Below are positions 1-6,074 of a DNA stretch of 6,286 nucleotides, piece after piece (position 1 is the first letter of the stretch; each line of letters starts with the position of its first letter). The notes below the pieces were generated by a model. It was given only the letters and a program-made list of their open reading frames with translations, had not been told where the DNA came from and did not search any database. The stretch covers positions 1 through 6,286 of the forward strand of contig SVJI01000089.1 of assembly GCA_015069065.1 (NCBI GenBank). Reading direction: 5' to 3'. The position numbers were made by a program, and so were the translations under genes. This DNA comes from Oscillospiraceae bacterium (GTDB taxonomy: Bacteria > Bacillota > Clostridia > UMGS1883).

Positions 1-508
1 CTTTATCTTTACAGGTATTGCAGGGGTTATACTCCACTTTCTTTTTGATTGGACAGGGGGGAGTGTGCTTGTTGCTCCGTTTTCTGCAGTAAATGAATCT
101 ATTTTTGAACATATGAAGCTGTTATTTTTTCCTATGCTGTTGTTTGCTTTTGTAGAAAGGCGGTACATAGAAAAGGAGTACGAAAGCTTTTGGTGTGTAA
201 AGCTTATAGGAATAGTTATAGGAGTAATACTGATACCTGTACTTTATTACACTATCCGCGGTGTGTTCGGCGAAATACCTGACTGGGTAAACATAGCAAT
301 CTTTTTTGTGGCGGCGGCGGCAAGCTATCTGCTTGAAACAAAAAGCTTTAAACAAAACAGTGTGGAGTGTGAATCCCCTGAAATTGCGTTTATTATTTTG
401 TGCCTGATTGCACTGGTGCTTGTAATTCTGACATTTGCGCCGCCTCATATACCGCTTTTTGAGGACCCGATTAAGGGAACATACGGATATATTTTAAAGG
501 GGATGTAA
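1..508 (+). CDS. DUF6512-like multi-pass membrane protein, 5'-truncated by the window edge
   Basis: The reading frame is open from the first full codon at position 2 to the TAA at 506-508, giving about 168 residues. The true start lies left of the window. The GTG at 65 is not a convincing start, because the frame upstream of it already encodes a hydrophobic helix followed by an HFLFDWTGG-like stretch that continues into FSAVNESIFEHMKLLFFP. That conserved block (SAVNES.FEH.KLLFFP) is what I recognise from clostridial DUF6512 proteins. About five hydrophobic segments are visible: the first ~15 residues, the LLFFPMLLFAF segment, a long one around IGIVIGVILIPVLYY, one around IAIFFVAAAASYLL, and a C-terminal one around FIILCLIALVLVIL. 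The protein ends shortly after. It is therefore an integral membrane protein of unknown function, probably lacking only some ten to twenty N-terminal residues here. It is followed by non-coding DNA and is probably not co-transcribed with lepA. The family assignment is from memory of the motif. Confidence 0.72.
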   Translation, partial: FIFTGIAGVILHFLFDWTGGSVLVAPFSAVNESIFEHMKLLFFPMLLFAFVERRYIEKEYESFWCVKLIGIVIGVILIPVLYYTIRGVFGEIPDWVNIAIFFVAAAASYLLETKSFKQNSVECESPEIAFIILCLIALVLVILTFAPPHIPLFEDPIKGTYGYILKGM

Positions 509-547
509 AAAAAGCCCAGAACGCAAAAAGGCAAAGATATGTAAAAG

Positions 548-582
548 GCTCCCTTGTGTAAAGGGAGCTGTCACGAAGTGAC
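548..582. repeat. Tandem hairpin pair inside the intergenic repeat
   Basis: Two perfect hairpins stand side by side. The first pairs GCTCCCTT (548-555) with AAGGGAGC (561-568) around a 5-base loop. The second pairs GTCAC (570-574) with GTGAC (578-582) around the 3-base loop GAA. No T-run follows on the + strand, so it is not a standard intrinsic terminator for the upstream gene, although the folded RNA could still affect transcript stability. Confidence 0.65.
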
Positions 583-670
583 TGAGGGATTGCTATGTTG
601 AAAAAACTCATTATATTCGTTTTTTCTAAAATTTCAAGCCTTTTTGCTACGAACAAACTTCGCCTCTCGA

Positions 671-710
671 CGTACCCCGTACGCCTTCGGGTAACCCAAG
701 CTTCGCTTGG
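671..710. repeat. Second cluster of short palindromes in the intergenic repeat
   Basis: Two perfect palindromes with 3-base loops are visible: CGTAC (671-675) with GTACG (679-683) around CCC, and CCAAGC (696-701) with GCTTGG (705-710) around TTC. Between them, TACCC (673-677) can alternatively pair with GGGTA (689-693), so the two folds on the left are mutually exclusive. A T7 run lies at 734-740, but it is 23 bases beyond the last stem, too far for a classical rho-independent terminator. Confidence 0.55.
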
Positions 711-798
711 CTCAGTTTGTCCGTTCTGAATCATTTTTTTCTATCCCCTAGAAAGTGAGTTCCAAAATAAAATTTTGCTCTGCTTCTAAAAAAAACAG

Positions 799-827
799 TT
801 CACTTTTTATCTGTTTTATGTTAGAAT
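799..827 (+). promoter_or_regulatory. Putative sigma-A-type promoter for the lepA operon
   Basis: TTCACT at 799-804 (4 of 6 match to TTGACA) is separated by exactly 17 bases from TAGAAT at 822-827 (5 of 6 match to TATAAT). A TG at 819-820, one base before the hexamer, makes an extended -10 element. Transcription would start near 834, leaving a leader of about 36 bases before the lepA start codon. A perfect TATAAT also occurs at 839-844, but its -35 region is poor and it would leave a very short leader. No other convincing promoter is visible within the gene cluster. Prediction by eye only. Confidence 0.5.
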
Positions 828-857
828 ATATATTGAATTATAATGTTTACAATTTTG

Positions 858-864
858 AAGGGAG
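858..864 (+). promoter_or_regulatory. Shine-Dalgarno site fixing the lepA start
   Basis: AAGGGAG at 858-864 lies 5 bases before the ATG at 870. An in-frame ATG at 843 would place this site inside the coding region and add nine residues (MFTILKGAA) that read like a translated leader, so 870 is preferred. Confidence 0.8.
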
Positions 865-869
865 CAGCT

Positions 870-2666
870 ATGCAGGAAAACATAAGAAACTTTTGTATAA
901 TTGCACATATAGACCACGGAAAGAGTACACTTGCTGACCGCTTGTTGGAGCTTACAGGAACAATTGAAAGCCGTGAGATGGAGCAGCAGCTCCTTGATAA
1001 TATGGATTTGGAAAGAGAGAGGGGTATTACCATTAAGGCACGCGCCGTGCGCCTTAATTACAAAGCACAGGATGGTAAGGATTACGTGCTTAATCTTATC
1101 GATACCCCCGGACATGTGGACTTTAATTACGAGGTGTCACGTTCTCTGGCAGCGTGTGAGGGGGCACTGCTTGTTGTGGATGCGTCTCAGGGGATTGAGG
1201 CACAGACACTTGCCAACACTTATCTGGCACTTGACCACAATCTTGAGATACTTCCTGTTATCAATAAGATTGACCTTCCCAGCGCACGTCCTGATGAAAT
1301 AGTAAAGGAAATTGAGGACATTATCGGAATCCCTGCCGACGAAGCACCGAAAATCAGCGCTAAAAACGGCATAAACATAGAGGAAATTCCCGAATATATC
1401 GTAAAAAATATTCCCGCACCAAAGGGCGATGAATCAGCTCCGCCCAGAGCGCTTATATTTGATTCCTACTACGATTCCTACAAGGGTGTAATCGTGTATG
1501 TCCGTGTAATGGAGGGTGAGATTAAGCCGGGGATGCGTATTCGTTTTATGGCAACAGGCGGAGAGTTTGACGTTGTTGAAACAGGCTATCTGCACCCCAA
1601 ATGCATGATGCCTTCCAAATCTATAAAAGCAGGCGAGGTTGGTTATATTGCAGCCAGCATAAAAACCGTGCGTGATACTCAGGTCGGTGATACAGTTACA
1701 GATGCGGATAATCCTGCCAAGGAGCCTCTTGCAGGCTATCGCACAGTAAACCCCATGGTTTACTGCGGTATTTATCCCGCAGACGGTGCCAAATACGGCG
1801 ACCTGCGTGAGGCACTTGAAAAACTGCAGCTTAACGATGCGTCTCTTTCATTTGATGCTGAAATCAGTGCTGCACTGGGCTTTGGCTTCCGCTGCGGATT
1901 CTTGGGACTGCTCCACATGGAAATAATACAGGAGAGATTAGAGCGTGAATTTAATCTCGACCTTGTTACAACTGCGCCCAGCGTTGTTTACAGGGTGCAT
2001 AAGACTACAGGGGAAGAGGTATTTGTATCCAATCCCACAAATCTCCCTGCACCTGCTGAAATTGATTATATGGAGGAGCCGTTTGTAAATGCGCATATAT
2101 TTGTGCCGCAGGAATATGTCGGCGCAATTATGGAGCTGTGTCAGGACAGACGCGGAAATTATGTCGGAATGACATACCTTGATTCAGAGCGTGCCGACCT
2201 GCATTACAAGCTTCCTCTTAATGAAATAATCTATGACTTCTTCGATGCGATAAAGAGCCGCAGCCGCGGTTACGCATCCTTTGACTATGAGATGGACGAG
2301 TATGTAAAGAGTGACCTTGTAAAGCTTGACATACTGCTTAACGGTGACGTTGTGGATGCACTCAGCTTTATCGTTCACTCTACAAAGAGCTATGCACGCG
2401 GACGGCGTATCGCTGAAAAGCTTAAGGAAACTATTCCCAGACAGCTCTTTGAAGTTCCCATTCAGGCGGCAATCGGCGGTAAGGTAATTGCCAGAGAAAC
2501 TGTTAAGGCGATGCGTAAAGACGTACTTGCCAAGTGTTACGGCGGTGACATAACACGTAAGAAAAAGCTTCTTGAAAAACAGAAGGAAGGAAAGAAGAGA
2601 ATGCGTCAGGTTGGTAGTGTAGAGCTTCCTCAGGAGGCGTTTATGTCCGTTCTCAAGCTTGATTGA
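870..2666 (+). CDS. lepA: Elongation factor 4 (LepA), ribosomal back-translocating GTPase
   Basis: This is a complete 598-residue translational GTPase, the usual LepA length. It acts on the ribosome, where the family is described as back-translocating or remodelling stalled and assembling ribosomes at the expense of GTP. All G motifs are present: AHIDHGKST (12-20), RGITIKA (51-57), DTPGHVD (78-84), NKID (132-135) and SAK (163-165). The EF-G-like domains follow, with GFRCGFLGLLHMEI in the middle. The C-terminal domain that distinguishes LepA from EF-G and TypA ends with YGGDITRKKKLLEKQKEGKK from residue 557, then RMRQVG and PQEAF, with no EF-G domain IV. The start at 870 is set by the AAGGGAG site, and the nine-residue-longer version from 843 is less likely. 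It is the first gene of the apparent operon, and hemW begins one base after its stop codon. Identification is secure. Confidence 0.97.
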   Translation: MQENIRNFCIIAHIDHGKSTLADRLLELTGTIESREMEQQLLDNMDLERERGITIKARAVRLNYKAQDGKDYVLNLIDTPGHVDFNYEVSRSLAACEGALLVVDASQGIEAQTLANTYLALDHNLEILPVINKIDLPSARPDEIVKEIEDIIGIPADEAPKISAKNGINIEEIPEYIVKNIPAPKGDESAPPRALIFDSYYDSYKGVIVYVRVMEGEIKPGMRIRFMATGGEFDVVETGYLHPKCMMPSKSIKAGEVGYIAASIKTVRDTQVGDTVTDADNPAKEPLAGYRTVNPMVYCGIYPADGAKYGDLREALEKLQLNDASLSFDAEISAALGFGFRCGFLGLLHMEIIQERLEREFNLDLVTTAPSVVYRVHKTTGEEVFVSNPTNLPAPAEIDYMEEPFVNAHIFVPQEYVGAIMELCQDRRGNYVGMTYLDSERADLHYKLPLNEIIYDFFDAIKSRSRGYASFDYEMDEYVKSDLVKLDILLNGDVVDALSFIVHSTKSYARGRRIAEKLKETIPRQLFEVPIQAAIGGKVIARETVKAMRKDVLAKCYGGDITRKKKLLEKQKEGKKRMRQVGSVELPQEAFMSVLKLD

Positions 2667-2667
2667 T

Positions 2668-3720
2668 ATGATTTATATACACATTCCGTTTTGTGTCAGA
2701 AAATGTCTGTACTGCGATTTTTATTCGATTACGGATAAGGGGAAATCTGCCCCTTATATAAAGGCACTGAAAGACGAAATAGCTTCGTTTAAGGGTATGC
2801 ATACCTCTACTGTCTATATCGGCGGCGGTACGCCGACGGCACTGGGAGAGGGGCTTGTGGAAGTAATTGATGCCGTAAATGAAAGCTTTGTATTTGACGG
2901 TGACGTTGAATTTACCGTGGAGGCAAATCCGGGCACAGTGAATGAGGAGCTTTTGAAAAAGCTTCGGGGAAAAGGTGTTAACCGCATCAGCCTCGGGGCA
3001 CAGAGCTTTAACGATAATGAGCTTGCGGCATTGGGGAGAATCCATACCGCATCCGACATCTTCCACAGCTGTGATGCCATTAAGAGTGCGGGGTTTGAAA
3101 ATTTCAGCATAGACCTGATGCTCGCAACGCCGTACCAGAGCATGGAGAGCCTTTCTTATTCCCTTGACTGTGTGGAGAAAATTTCACCGCCCCATGTATC
3201 GGCATATTCGCTGATTGTGGAGGAGGGAACTCCCTTTTACGATATGCAGCTCAATCTTCCCGATGAGGATACTGAGCGGCAGATGTATTATTATACTACA
3301 CAAAGACTGCACAAAAACGGTCTTTACAGGTACGAGATTTCAAATTTTGCGAAAAAAGGGTATGAAAGCCGCCATAATTGCGGCTATTGGAAAGATTGTG
3401 AATATATAGGTATCGGTGCAGGTGCCCATTCATATTTCGGCGGCGCGCGTTTTTGCAATGCACCTGATATAGAGCGGTATATCTTAGGCGAGGGCAGAAA
3501 GGAAGATTATACACAAATCTCTGAAAGGGAACGAAAGCTCGAACTGTTTATGCTGGGGCTTCGTATGACAGAGGGCGTTTTATATAACGGAGAATTTAAG
3601 GATAAAGTAAATCCTCTGATAGAGAAAGGTCTGTTAAAACTGCAAGGCGGCAGACTGATGCTGACCGACAGGGGAACAGATTGTGCAAATCTTGTATTTA
3701 TGGAGTTTTTAGATGATTGA
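2668..3720 (+). CDS. hemW: HemW, radical SAM heme chaperone (HemN-like, not a true coproporphyrinogen dehydrogenase)
   Basis: A 350-residue radical SAM protein opening with MIYIHIPFC. The 4Fe-4S cluster cysteines are C9, C13 and C16 in CxxxCxxCDF. HemN, the oxygen-independent coproporphyrinogen III oxidase, has an extra cysteine two residues later; here that position is F18, which points to HemW. The SAM-binding GGGTP is at 52-56, and the HNxxYW motif (H236, N237, Y240, W241) is followed by GIGAGAHS. The C-terminus matches the HemN C-terminal domain. HemW proteins bind heme and are thought to deliver it to membrane cytochromes; its client in a fermentative anaerobe is unclear. The start is ATG 2668, one base after the lepA stop. 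A TTG at 2659 would add three residues, but neither has a well-spaced Shine-Dalgarno site (AGGAGG at 2632-2637 is too far upstream), so translation is probably coupled to lepA. The 3' end overlaps recX by 8 bases. Confidence 0.92.
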   Translation: MIYIHIPFCVRKCLYCDFYSITDKGKSAPYIKALKDEIASFKGMHTSTVYIGGGTPTALGEGLVEVIDAVNESFVFDGDVEFTVEANPGTVNEELLKKLRGKGVNRISLGAQSFNDNELAALGRIHTASDIFHSCDAIKSAGFENFSIDLMLATPYQSMESLSYSLDCVEKISPPHVSAYSLIVEEGTPFYDMQLNLPDEDTERQMYYYTTQRLHKNGLYRYEISNFAKKGYESRHNCGYWKDCEYIGIGAGAHSYFGGARFCNAPDIERYILGEGRKEDYTQISERERKLELFMLGLRMTEGVLYNGEFKDKVNPLIEKGLLKLQGGRLMLTDRGTDCANLVFMEFLDD

Positions 3721-4186
3721 TTGCAGAAACTATGTGTTTAAGCTTATTGAGTTCCGTGACAGAACTGAAAAGGAACTAAGGGGAAAGCTTCTGGAAAAAG
3801 GCTATGACGAAAATATAATTGAGGACGAGATTGCATTTTTAAAGGATTACGGCTATATAAATGATGCGCGCTATGCACAGCGTTTTGTAAGTGATGCAGT
3901 TAATCTTAAAAAATGGGGAAAAATCAGAATCCGCACCGAGCTTTTGCGTAAAGGCGTACAGGGTGAAATTGTCGATAATGCCATAGAGGATGCTTTTTGT
4001 GAGGAAAGCGACGACAGGCTGTTTGACATGATGCAAAAGAGGTTTAAGGACTCTGATTTTGGTAACATAAAGGAAAGAAACCGCATATTTAACTTTTATA
4101 TGCGGAGGGGTTTTACCCCCGATGAAATCAAGGGAGCAATGAACAGAATGTGTTCCTTTGACGACATAATGACAGACGAGTATTAG
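3713..4186 (+). CDS. recX: RecX family regulator of RecA
   Basis: A short helical protein of 157 residues. RecX binds RecA filaments and modulates their growth and activity in homologous recombination and the SOS response. The signature is clear in the first half: FRDRTEKELRGKLLEKGYD (14-32), then the strongly conserved LKDYGYINDARYAQRFV (43-59), then a basic stretch with KWGKIRIRTELLRKGV. The sequence fits three tandem three-helix repeats, roughly 5-50, 51-101 and 108-151, with the third ending in FYMRRGFTPDEIKGAMN. It is at the short end for the family, as is common for compact RecX proteins. The start ATG lies inside the end of hemW (8-base overlap) and is preceded at 7 bases by GGAG (3702-3705). 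No recA is visible; in many Bacillota recX sits near recA, so the position here is a little unusual. Confidence 0.9.
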   Translation: MIDCRNYVFKLIEFRDRTEKELRGKLLEKGYDENIIEDEIAFLKDYGYINDARYAQRFVSDAVNLKKWGKIRIRTELLRKGVQGEIVDNAIEDAFCEESDDRLFDMMQKRFKDSDFGNIKERNRIFNFYMRRGFTPDEIKGAMNRMCSFDDIMTDEY

Positions 4187-4202
4187 AATTGGTGGTGACA
4201 AA

Positions 4203-5537
4203 GTGGCAGTAAAGGTAGGTTTTGTTTCACTGGGTTGCAATAAAAATCTGTGTGATACAGAAAATATGATGGGACTTCTGGCAGAAAGCGGGTTTGAGAT
4301 AACCCCGAATCCCGATGAAGCAGAGGTTGTGGTTGTCAATACCTGTGGTTTTATTGAAAGTGCGAAGCAGGAGTCCATTGACACTATACTGGAAATGGCA
4401 AGGTATAAGGAGGCAGCATGCAGACTGTTGGTGGTGTGCGGATGTCTGGCACAGCGGTATGCAGAGGAGATAAAAACCGAGCTTCCCGAGGTGGATGTCA
4501 TACTGGGAACAACGGCGATTGAGGATATTGTAAAAGCAGTAAACGAGGGATTATCGGGAAAAAAAGCCTCGCTGATTTACGACATTAACAAGCTCATTCG
4601 TGAGGATTTGCCCAGAATACGTACAACTGCGCAATATACGGCATACCTGAAAATAGCGGAGGGCTGTGATAACAGGTGTACATACTGTGCTATACCGTAT
4701 ATCCGCGGGAAATACCGCAGTCGGAGCGAGGAGAGTATTCTGGCTGAGGCGCAGGCACTCGCCCTCGACGGTGTAAGGGAGCTTATTGTAGTTGCACAGG
4801 ATACCACGCGCTACGGAATTGATTTGTATGGCGAAAAAAGGCTCTCTGCACTTCTTAGAAAACTGTGCGCAGTTTCGGGTATTGAGTGGGTAAGGGTGCA
4901 TTACTGCTACCCCGAGGAAATTGATGACGAGCTTATAAATGTCATAAAAACAGAGGATAAGATTGTAAAGTATCTGGATATTCCTGTTCAGCACGGCTCT
5001 GACAGTGTGCTTCGCCGCATGGGAAGAAGAACGAGCAGGGCGAAAATCGAGGCGCTGATAAAAACTCTACGCGCTGAGATTCCCGATATCACTCTGCGAA
5101 CAAGTATAATTACAGGCTTCCCGGGGGAAACACAGGAGGAATTTACAGAGCTTTGTGAATTTTTGGAGGAGGTACGCTTTGACAGAGTGGGAGTATTTGC
5201 ATATTCCTGCGAGGAGGGTACACCTGCCGCGCGGATGGACGGACAGCTTGACGAGGAGACAAAGGAAAACCGCCGCGATATAGTTATGGAGCTTTCCCAG
5301 AAAATTTCACTTATGCGCAATAAGTCGCAGATAGGAAAAAACCTTACTGTTATAACAGAGGGATTTGAAGACAATCTCTACTACGGGCGCAGCGGGGGAG
5401 AAAGCATAGAAATTGACCCGAAAATATATTTCGGTGCCTGCCGGGATCTTTCGGCGGGTGATTATGTACAGGTAACGATTAAGGATTGTGACGTATATGA
5501 TTTATACGGCGAAGAATGTGAAAGGATGGATATTTAA
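4203..5537 (+). CDS. rimO: RimO, ribosomal protein S12 (Asp88) methylthiotransferase
   Basis: This 444-residue protein has the three-part architecture of radical SAM methylthiotransferases. The N-terminal UPF0004 domain has cysteines C12 (LGCNKN), C48 (NTCGFI) and C81 (CGCLAQRY) for the auxiliary 4Fe-4S cluster. The radical SAM domain has C155, C159 and C162 in GCDNRCTYCAIP, and a C-terminal TRAM-type domain spans roughly 372-440. The motif QDTTRYGIDLYG (from D200) separates RimO from the tRNA-modifying relatives MiaB and MtaB. RimO adds a methylthio group to an aspartate of ribosomal protein S12. The start is GTG at 4203, with GGTGGTGA (4191-4198) as a modest ribosome binding site, 16 bases after the recX stop. 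It ends in TAATG, sharing one base with the pgsA start, so the two are probably translationally coupled; this pairing is common in Clostridia. Identification is secure. Confidence 0.96.
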   Translation: MAVKVGFVSLGCNKNLCDTENMMGLLAESGFEITPNPDEAEVVVVNTCGFIESAKQESIDTILEMARYKEAACRLLVVCGCLAQRYAEEIKTELPEVDVILGTTAIEDIVKAVNEGLSGKKASLIYDINKLIREDLPRIRTTAQYTAYLKIAEGCDNRCTYCAIPYIRGKYRSRSEESILAEAQALALDGVRELIVVAQDTTRYGIDLYGEKRLSALLRKLCAVSGIEWVRVHYCYPEEIDDELINVIKTEDKIVKYLDIPVQHGSDSVLRRMGRRTSRAKIEALIKTLRAEIPDITLRTSIITGFPGETQEEFTELCEFLEEVRFDRVGVFAYSCEEGTPAARMDGQLDEETKENRRDIVMELSQKISLMRNKSQIGKNLTVITEGFEDNLYYGRSGGESIEIDPKIYFGACRDLSAGDYVQVTIKDCDVYDLYGEECERMDI

Positions 5538-6061
5538 TGAATTTACCAAACAAGCTTACAATGGCAAGAATTATTATGGTGCCGATTTTCATGGCAATAA
5601 TGCTCAGCGGACATTTTATCTGGGCGCTGATTGTATTTTCACTGGCATCAATTACAGATTTTCTTGACGGATATATTGCCAGAAAATATAATCTGGTATC
5701 GTCTTTCGGTAAAATCATGGACCCTCTGGCTGACAAGCTCTTGGCGTTTGGTGCACTTGTGTGCTTTATTCAGCTTGGCGTGGTAGGTGTATGGGCGCCC
5801 ATTATCATCATTGCGCGTGAGTTTTTTGTAACCAGTATGCGTGTTGTTGCCGTTTCAAAGGGGAAGGTTATAGCCGCATCATGGTGGGGTAAGGTAAAGA
5901 CTAATGTTCAGCTTTTCGCCATTATTTTTTCCATGCTTCTTTGCGCAGTAGACAAGGCAGAGATTGCAGGGGTTTTAATATGGATTGCCGCTATATTCAC
6001 CGTAGCAAGCTGGGTTGCATATATCTTTGAAAATATAGCTGTTTTCAAGGATGAAAAATAA
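5537..6061 (+). CDS. pgsA: CDP-diacylglycerol--glycerol-3-phosphate 3-phosphatidyltransferase (PgsA)
   Basis: A 174-residue integral membrane enzyme, of normal length. It transfers the phosphatidyl group from CDP-diacylglycerol to glycerol 3-phosphate to give phosphatidylglycerophosphate, the committed step to phosphatidylglycerol and cardiolipin. The complete CDP-alcohol phosphotransferase motif DxxDGxxARx8GxxxDxxxD runs from D41 to D66 (D41, D44, G45, A48, R49, G58, D62, D66), with D66 the expected catalytic base. The N-terminus MNLPNKLTMARI and the later AREFFVTSMR and GKVKTNVQ blocks are typical of PgsA rather than phosphatidylserine or cardiolipin synthases. Hydrophobic helices lie at about 8-40, 68-100, 120-139 and 142-166. 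The ATG overlaps the rimO stop by one base, and AGGATGG (5523-5529) at 7 bases is a reasonable ribosome binding site inside rimO. The alr start follows after 13 bases. Confidence 0.95.
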   Translation: MNLPNKLTMARIIMVPIFMAIMLSGHFIWALIVFSLASITDFLDGYIARKYNLVSSFGKIMDPLADKLLAFGALVCFIQLGVVGVWAPIIIIAREFFVTSMRVVAVSKGKVIAASWWGKVKTNVQLFAIIFSMLLCAVDKAEIAGVLIWIAAIFTVASWVAYIFENIAVFKDEK

Positions 6062-6065
6062 GGAG
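6060..6065 (+). promoter_or_regulatory. Shine-Dalgarno site deciding the alr start
   Basis: AAGGAG at 6060-6065 overlaps the pgsA stop codon. It is 9 bases before the ATG at 6075. The in-frame ATG at 6066 directly abuts it and is therefore an unlikely start. Confidence 0.75.
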
Positions 6066-6074
6066 ATGCCTGAA

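Larger units (their letters stand above)
517..728. repeat. Candidate dispersed repeat / MITE-like element in the intergenic region
   Basis: This stretch between the DUF6512-like gene and lepA holds no convincing gene and is rich in short palindromes. A 7-base perfect inverted repeat, CAGAACG at 517-523 and CGTTCTG at 722-728, brackets it and might mark its ends, though 7 bases can occur by chance. The left half carries a two-hairpin motif (548-582) followed by CTGAGGGATTG. I recall very similar text as a recurrent intergenic sequence in clostridial gut genomes, where its minus-strand translation is often called a hypothetical protein. The right half (650-710) has further small hairpins. No transposase is present, so it would be non-autonomous if mobile. 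That it is repeated elsewhere in this genome cannot be shown from one copy. Confidence 0.5.

Noticed and set aside
548..568. The strong stem as an intrinsic terminator for the upstream membrane-protein gene.
   Set aside because: No run of T residues follows on the + strand; it is followed immediately by the second hairpin and mixed sequence.
541..592. A CRISPR repeat.
   Set aside because: The palindromic unit occurs once in the window with no spaced copies and no cas genes nearby.
471..734. An 87-codon minus-strand open frame covering the intergenic repeat.
   Set aside because: It runs from the hairpin-rich repeat into the 3' end of the upstream gene, its sequence is simply the translation of the palindromes, and I see no ribosome binding site or domain. 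Similar peptides from such repeats are often mis-called as hypothetical proteins.
843..869. Longer lepA with a start at 843.
   Set aside because: The Shine-Dalgarno site at 858-864 would fall inside the coding region, and the added nine residues are not typical of LepA, which begins close to the G1 motif.
755..937. A 60-codon + strand frame beginning upstream of lepA.
   Set aside because: It crosses the proposed promoter and the lepA start in another frame, and the peptide looks like translated AT-rich leader.
2668..3720. Annotation as oxygen-independent coproporphyrinogen III oxidase (HemN).
   Set aside because: The cluster motif is CxxxCxxCDF, lacking the additional cysteine of true HemN, and the HNxxYW block is typical of HemW.
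3839..4501. A 220-codon minus-strand open frame opposite recX and rimO.
   Set aside because: Both genes on the + strand are confidently identified. The antisense product has low-complexity serine/threonine-rich sequence and no recognisable domain, so it is a shadow of the coding frames.
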